A DNA stretch of 20,266 nt, from positions 1 to 20,266 of the forward strand of contig CAMLKA010000017.1 of the NCBI GenBank assembly GCA_946480535.1, read 5' to 3'. Below, piece by piece: positions 19,842 through 20,266 of the stretch (its first letter is position 1; each line of letters begins with the position of its first letter). Source of the DNA: an uncultured Candidatus Saccharibacteria bacterium. GTDB lineage: Bacteria; Patescibacteria; Saccharimonadia; Saccharimonadales; UBA1547. The notes under the pieces are model-generated. The model saw only the letters and a list, made by a program, of their open reading frames with translations, made no database searches and was not told the origin of the DNA. A program made the position numbers and the translations under genes.

Positions 19842-20266
19842 CTACTCAGATTCAGCTGTTGAATTGATACTCTTACTATACCCACCAAACAAGAAATTGA
19901 GCCATTGCTCCATATTGCTAATCTGCTCTTGTGGCGCAGTAGCCGCACTTGAAGAAGTTTGCTTATCAGCCTGCTTTGCCGCTTCTGAATTCTCCGGAAG
20001 TATTAATACTTTTTCACCGGGCATAACCAACCCAAGCGACTCGCGCGTAGCCAGTTCTTTGTACTCGTTGGTCTGATAATAGCGCTGTTGCAGCTCAAGG
20101 CTTTGCTTTTGCAGTTCAGTCAGTTGAAGTTGTCGTTGTTTAAAATCCACCTCTTTTTGCAGGGCGTAATTTCGCTGCATAACCTGAAGTGATCCCCAAA
20201 TCCATCCGGCGGCAATCAAAAAGGCCGTTAAAATGACGAGATTATTAAACGTCAGGTATTTGTGAC
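19842..20266 (-). CDS. DivIC/FtsB-like septum protein (5' truncated by window edge)
   Basis: The frame stays open to the right edge, so the start is outside. Visible: a membrane helix (LTFNNLVILTAFLIAAGWIWG), a coiled coil (about 45 residues, LQKEVDFKQRQLQLTELQKQSLELQQRY), then the family block NEYKELATRESLGLVMPGEKVLILPE, typical of DivIC/FtsB septum formation initiators, which link FtsL and the divisome. A Ser/Ala/Gln-rich linker and a short hydrophobic-aromatic tail (MEQWLNFLFGGY) follow, longer than in classical FtsB. It ends 24 bases from the convergent small gene. Confidence 0.82.
   Translation of the reverse strand, partial: HKYLTFNNLVILTAFLIAAGWIWGSLQVMQRNYALQKEVDFKQRQLQLTELQKQSLELQQRYYQTNEYKELATRESLGLVMPGEKVLILPENSEAAKQADKQTSSSAATAPQEQISNMEQWLNFLFGGYSKSINSTAESE

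Noticed and set aside
1..20266. Alternative genetic code (UGA as Gly), as in some CPR phyla
   Set aside because: pilM ends at a TGA that overlaps the pilN ATG, and the core genes are full length without in-frame TGA.
1..20266. CRISPR array, insertion sequence ends, prophage or integrative element
   Set aside because: No regularly spaced repeats, no terminal inverted repeats or target duplications, and no integrase seen. The Y1-like gene is the only mobile-element relative.

Overview
The window reads as a compact, gene-dense chromosome segment (coding density above 90 percent, roughly balanced GC) from a member of the Candidate Phyla Radiation, most likely Candidatus Saccharibacteria (TM7). 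That assignment is inference from gene content: a minimal type IV pilus operon, the recA-recX and yebC/ruvC/ruvA/ruvB sets, many short secreted or membrane proteins with no close named family, and DivIC-like and PRC-barrel proteins. UGA is used as a stop (for example at the end of pilM), so the UGA-to-glycine recoding of Gracilibacteria/Absconditabacteria is not in use.

Layout. 1-2101 (+): pilM (5' end outside), pilN, pilO and a small PilP-like protein, packed with 4-base overlaps or 2-4 base gaps. 2143-2730 (+): PRC-barrel protein. 2735-4450 (-): recA-recX. 4517-4918 (+): lone pseudopilin. 4921-10817 (-): PH-domain membrane protein, ruvB, ruvA, ruvC, a secreted lamin-tail protein and yebC. 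This is the classical yebC-ruvCAB set split by two intruders: the lamin-tail gene, and an opposite-strand gene (7402-8010) resembling a REP-associated Y1 (HUH) transposase that has lost half of its HUH motif. 10877-12386 (-): Y-family polymerase with a small DUF6504-like partner. 12573-12908 (+): short coiled-coil protein, followed by a tRNA with CAU anticodon and a terminator. 13120-14293 (-): PadR regulator plus a pentapeptide-repeat protein. 14407-15384 (+): membrane protein. 15455-15589 (-): an unlisted 44-residue gene with its own strong promoter. 15768-18170 (+): six-helix membrane protein, stand-alone ATP-cone protein, and a pyridine nucleotide-disulfide oxidoreductase homologue lacking both redox cysteines. 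18220-18603 (-) and 18706-19338 (+): SPW-repeat membrane protein and Crp/Fnr-type regulator, divergent around a perfect 16-bp palindrome. Then initiator tRNA, a small unknown gene, and a DivIC/FtsB-like protein running off the right edge.

The themes are surface appendages (pili, pseudopilin, lamin-tail protein), recombination and lesion bypass (recA, recX, ruvABC, dinB), and a right-hand block of membrane, redox and regulatory genes whose functions are unknown. Across the window the -10 boxes are easy to see, and in about nine genes the -10 hexamer lies only 6-10 bases before the start codon, which predicts leaderless or nearly leaderless mRNAs. Other genes (recA, yebC, the coiled-coil gene, the SPW gene, the membrane protein at 14407) have normal leaders with Shine-Dalgarno sites. 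The most unusual units are the ATP-cone plus cysteine-less flavoenzyme operon and the palindrome-linked SPW/Crp pair next to it.
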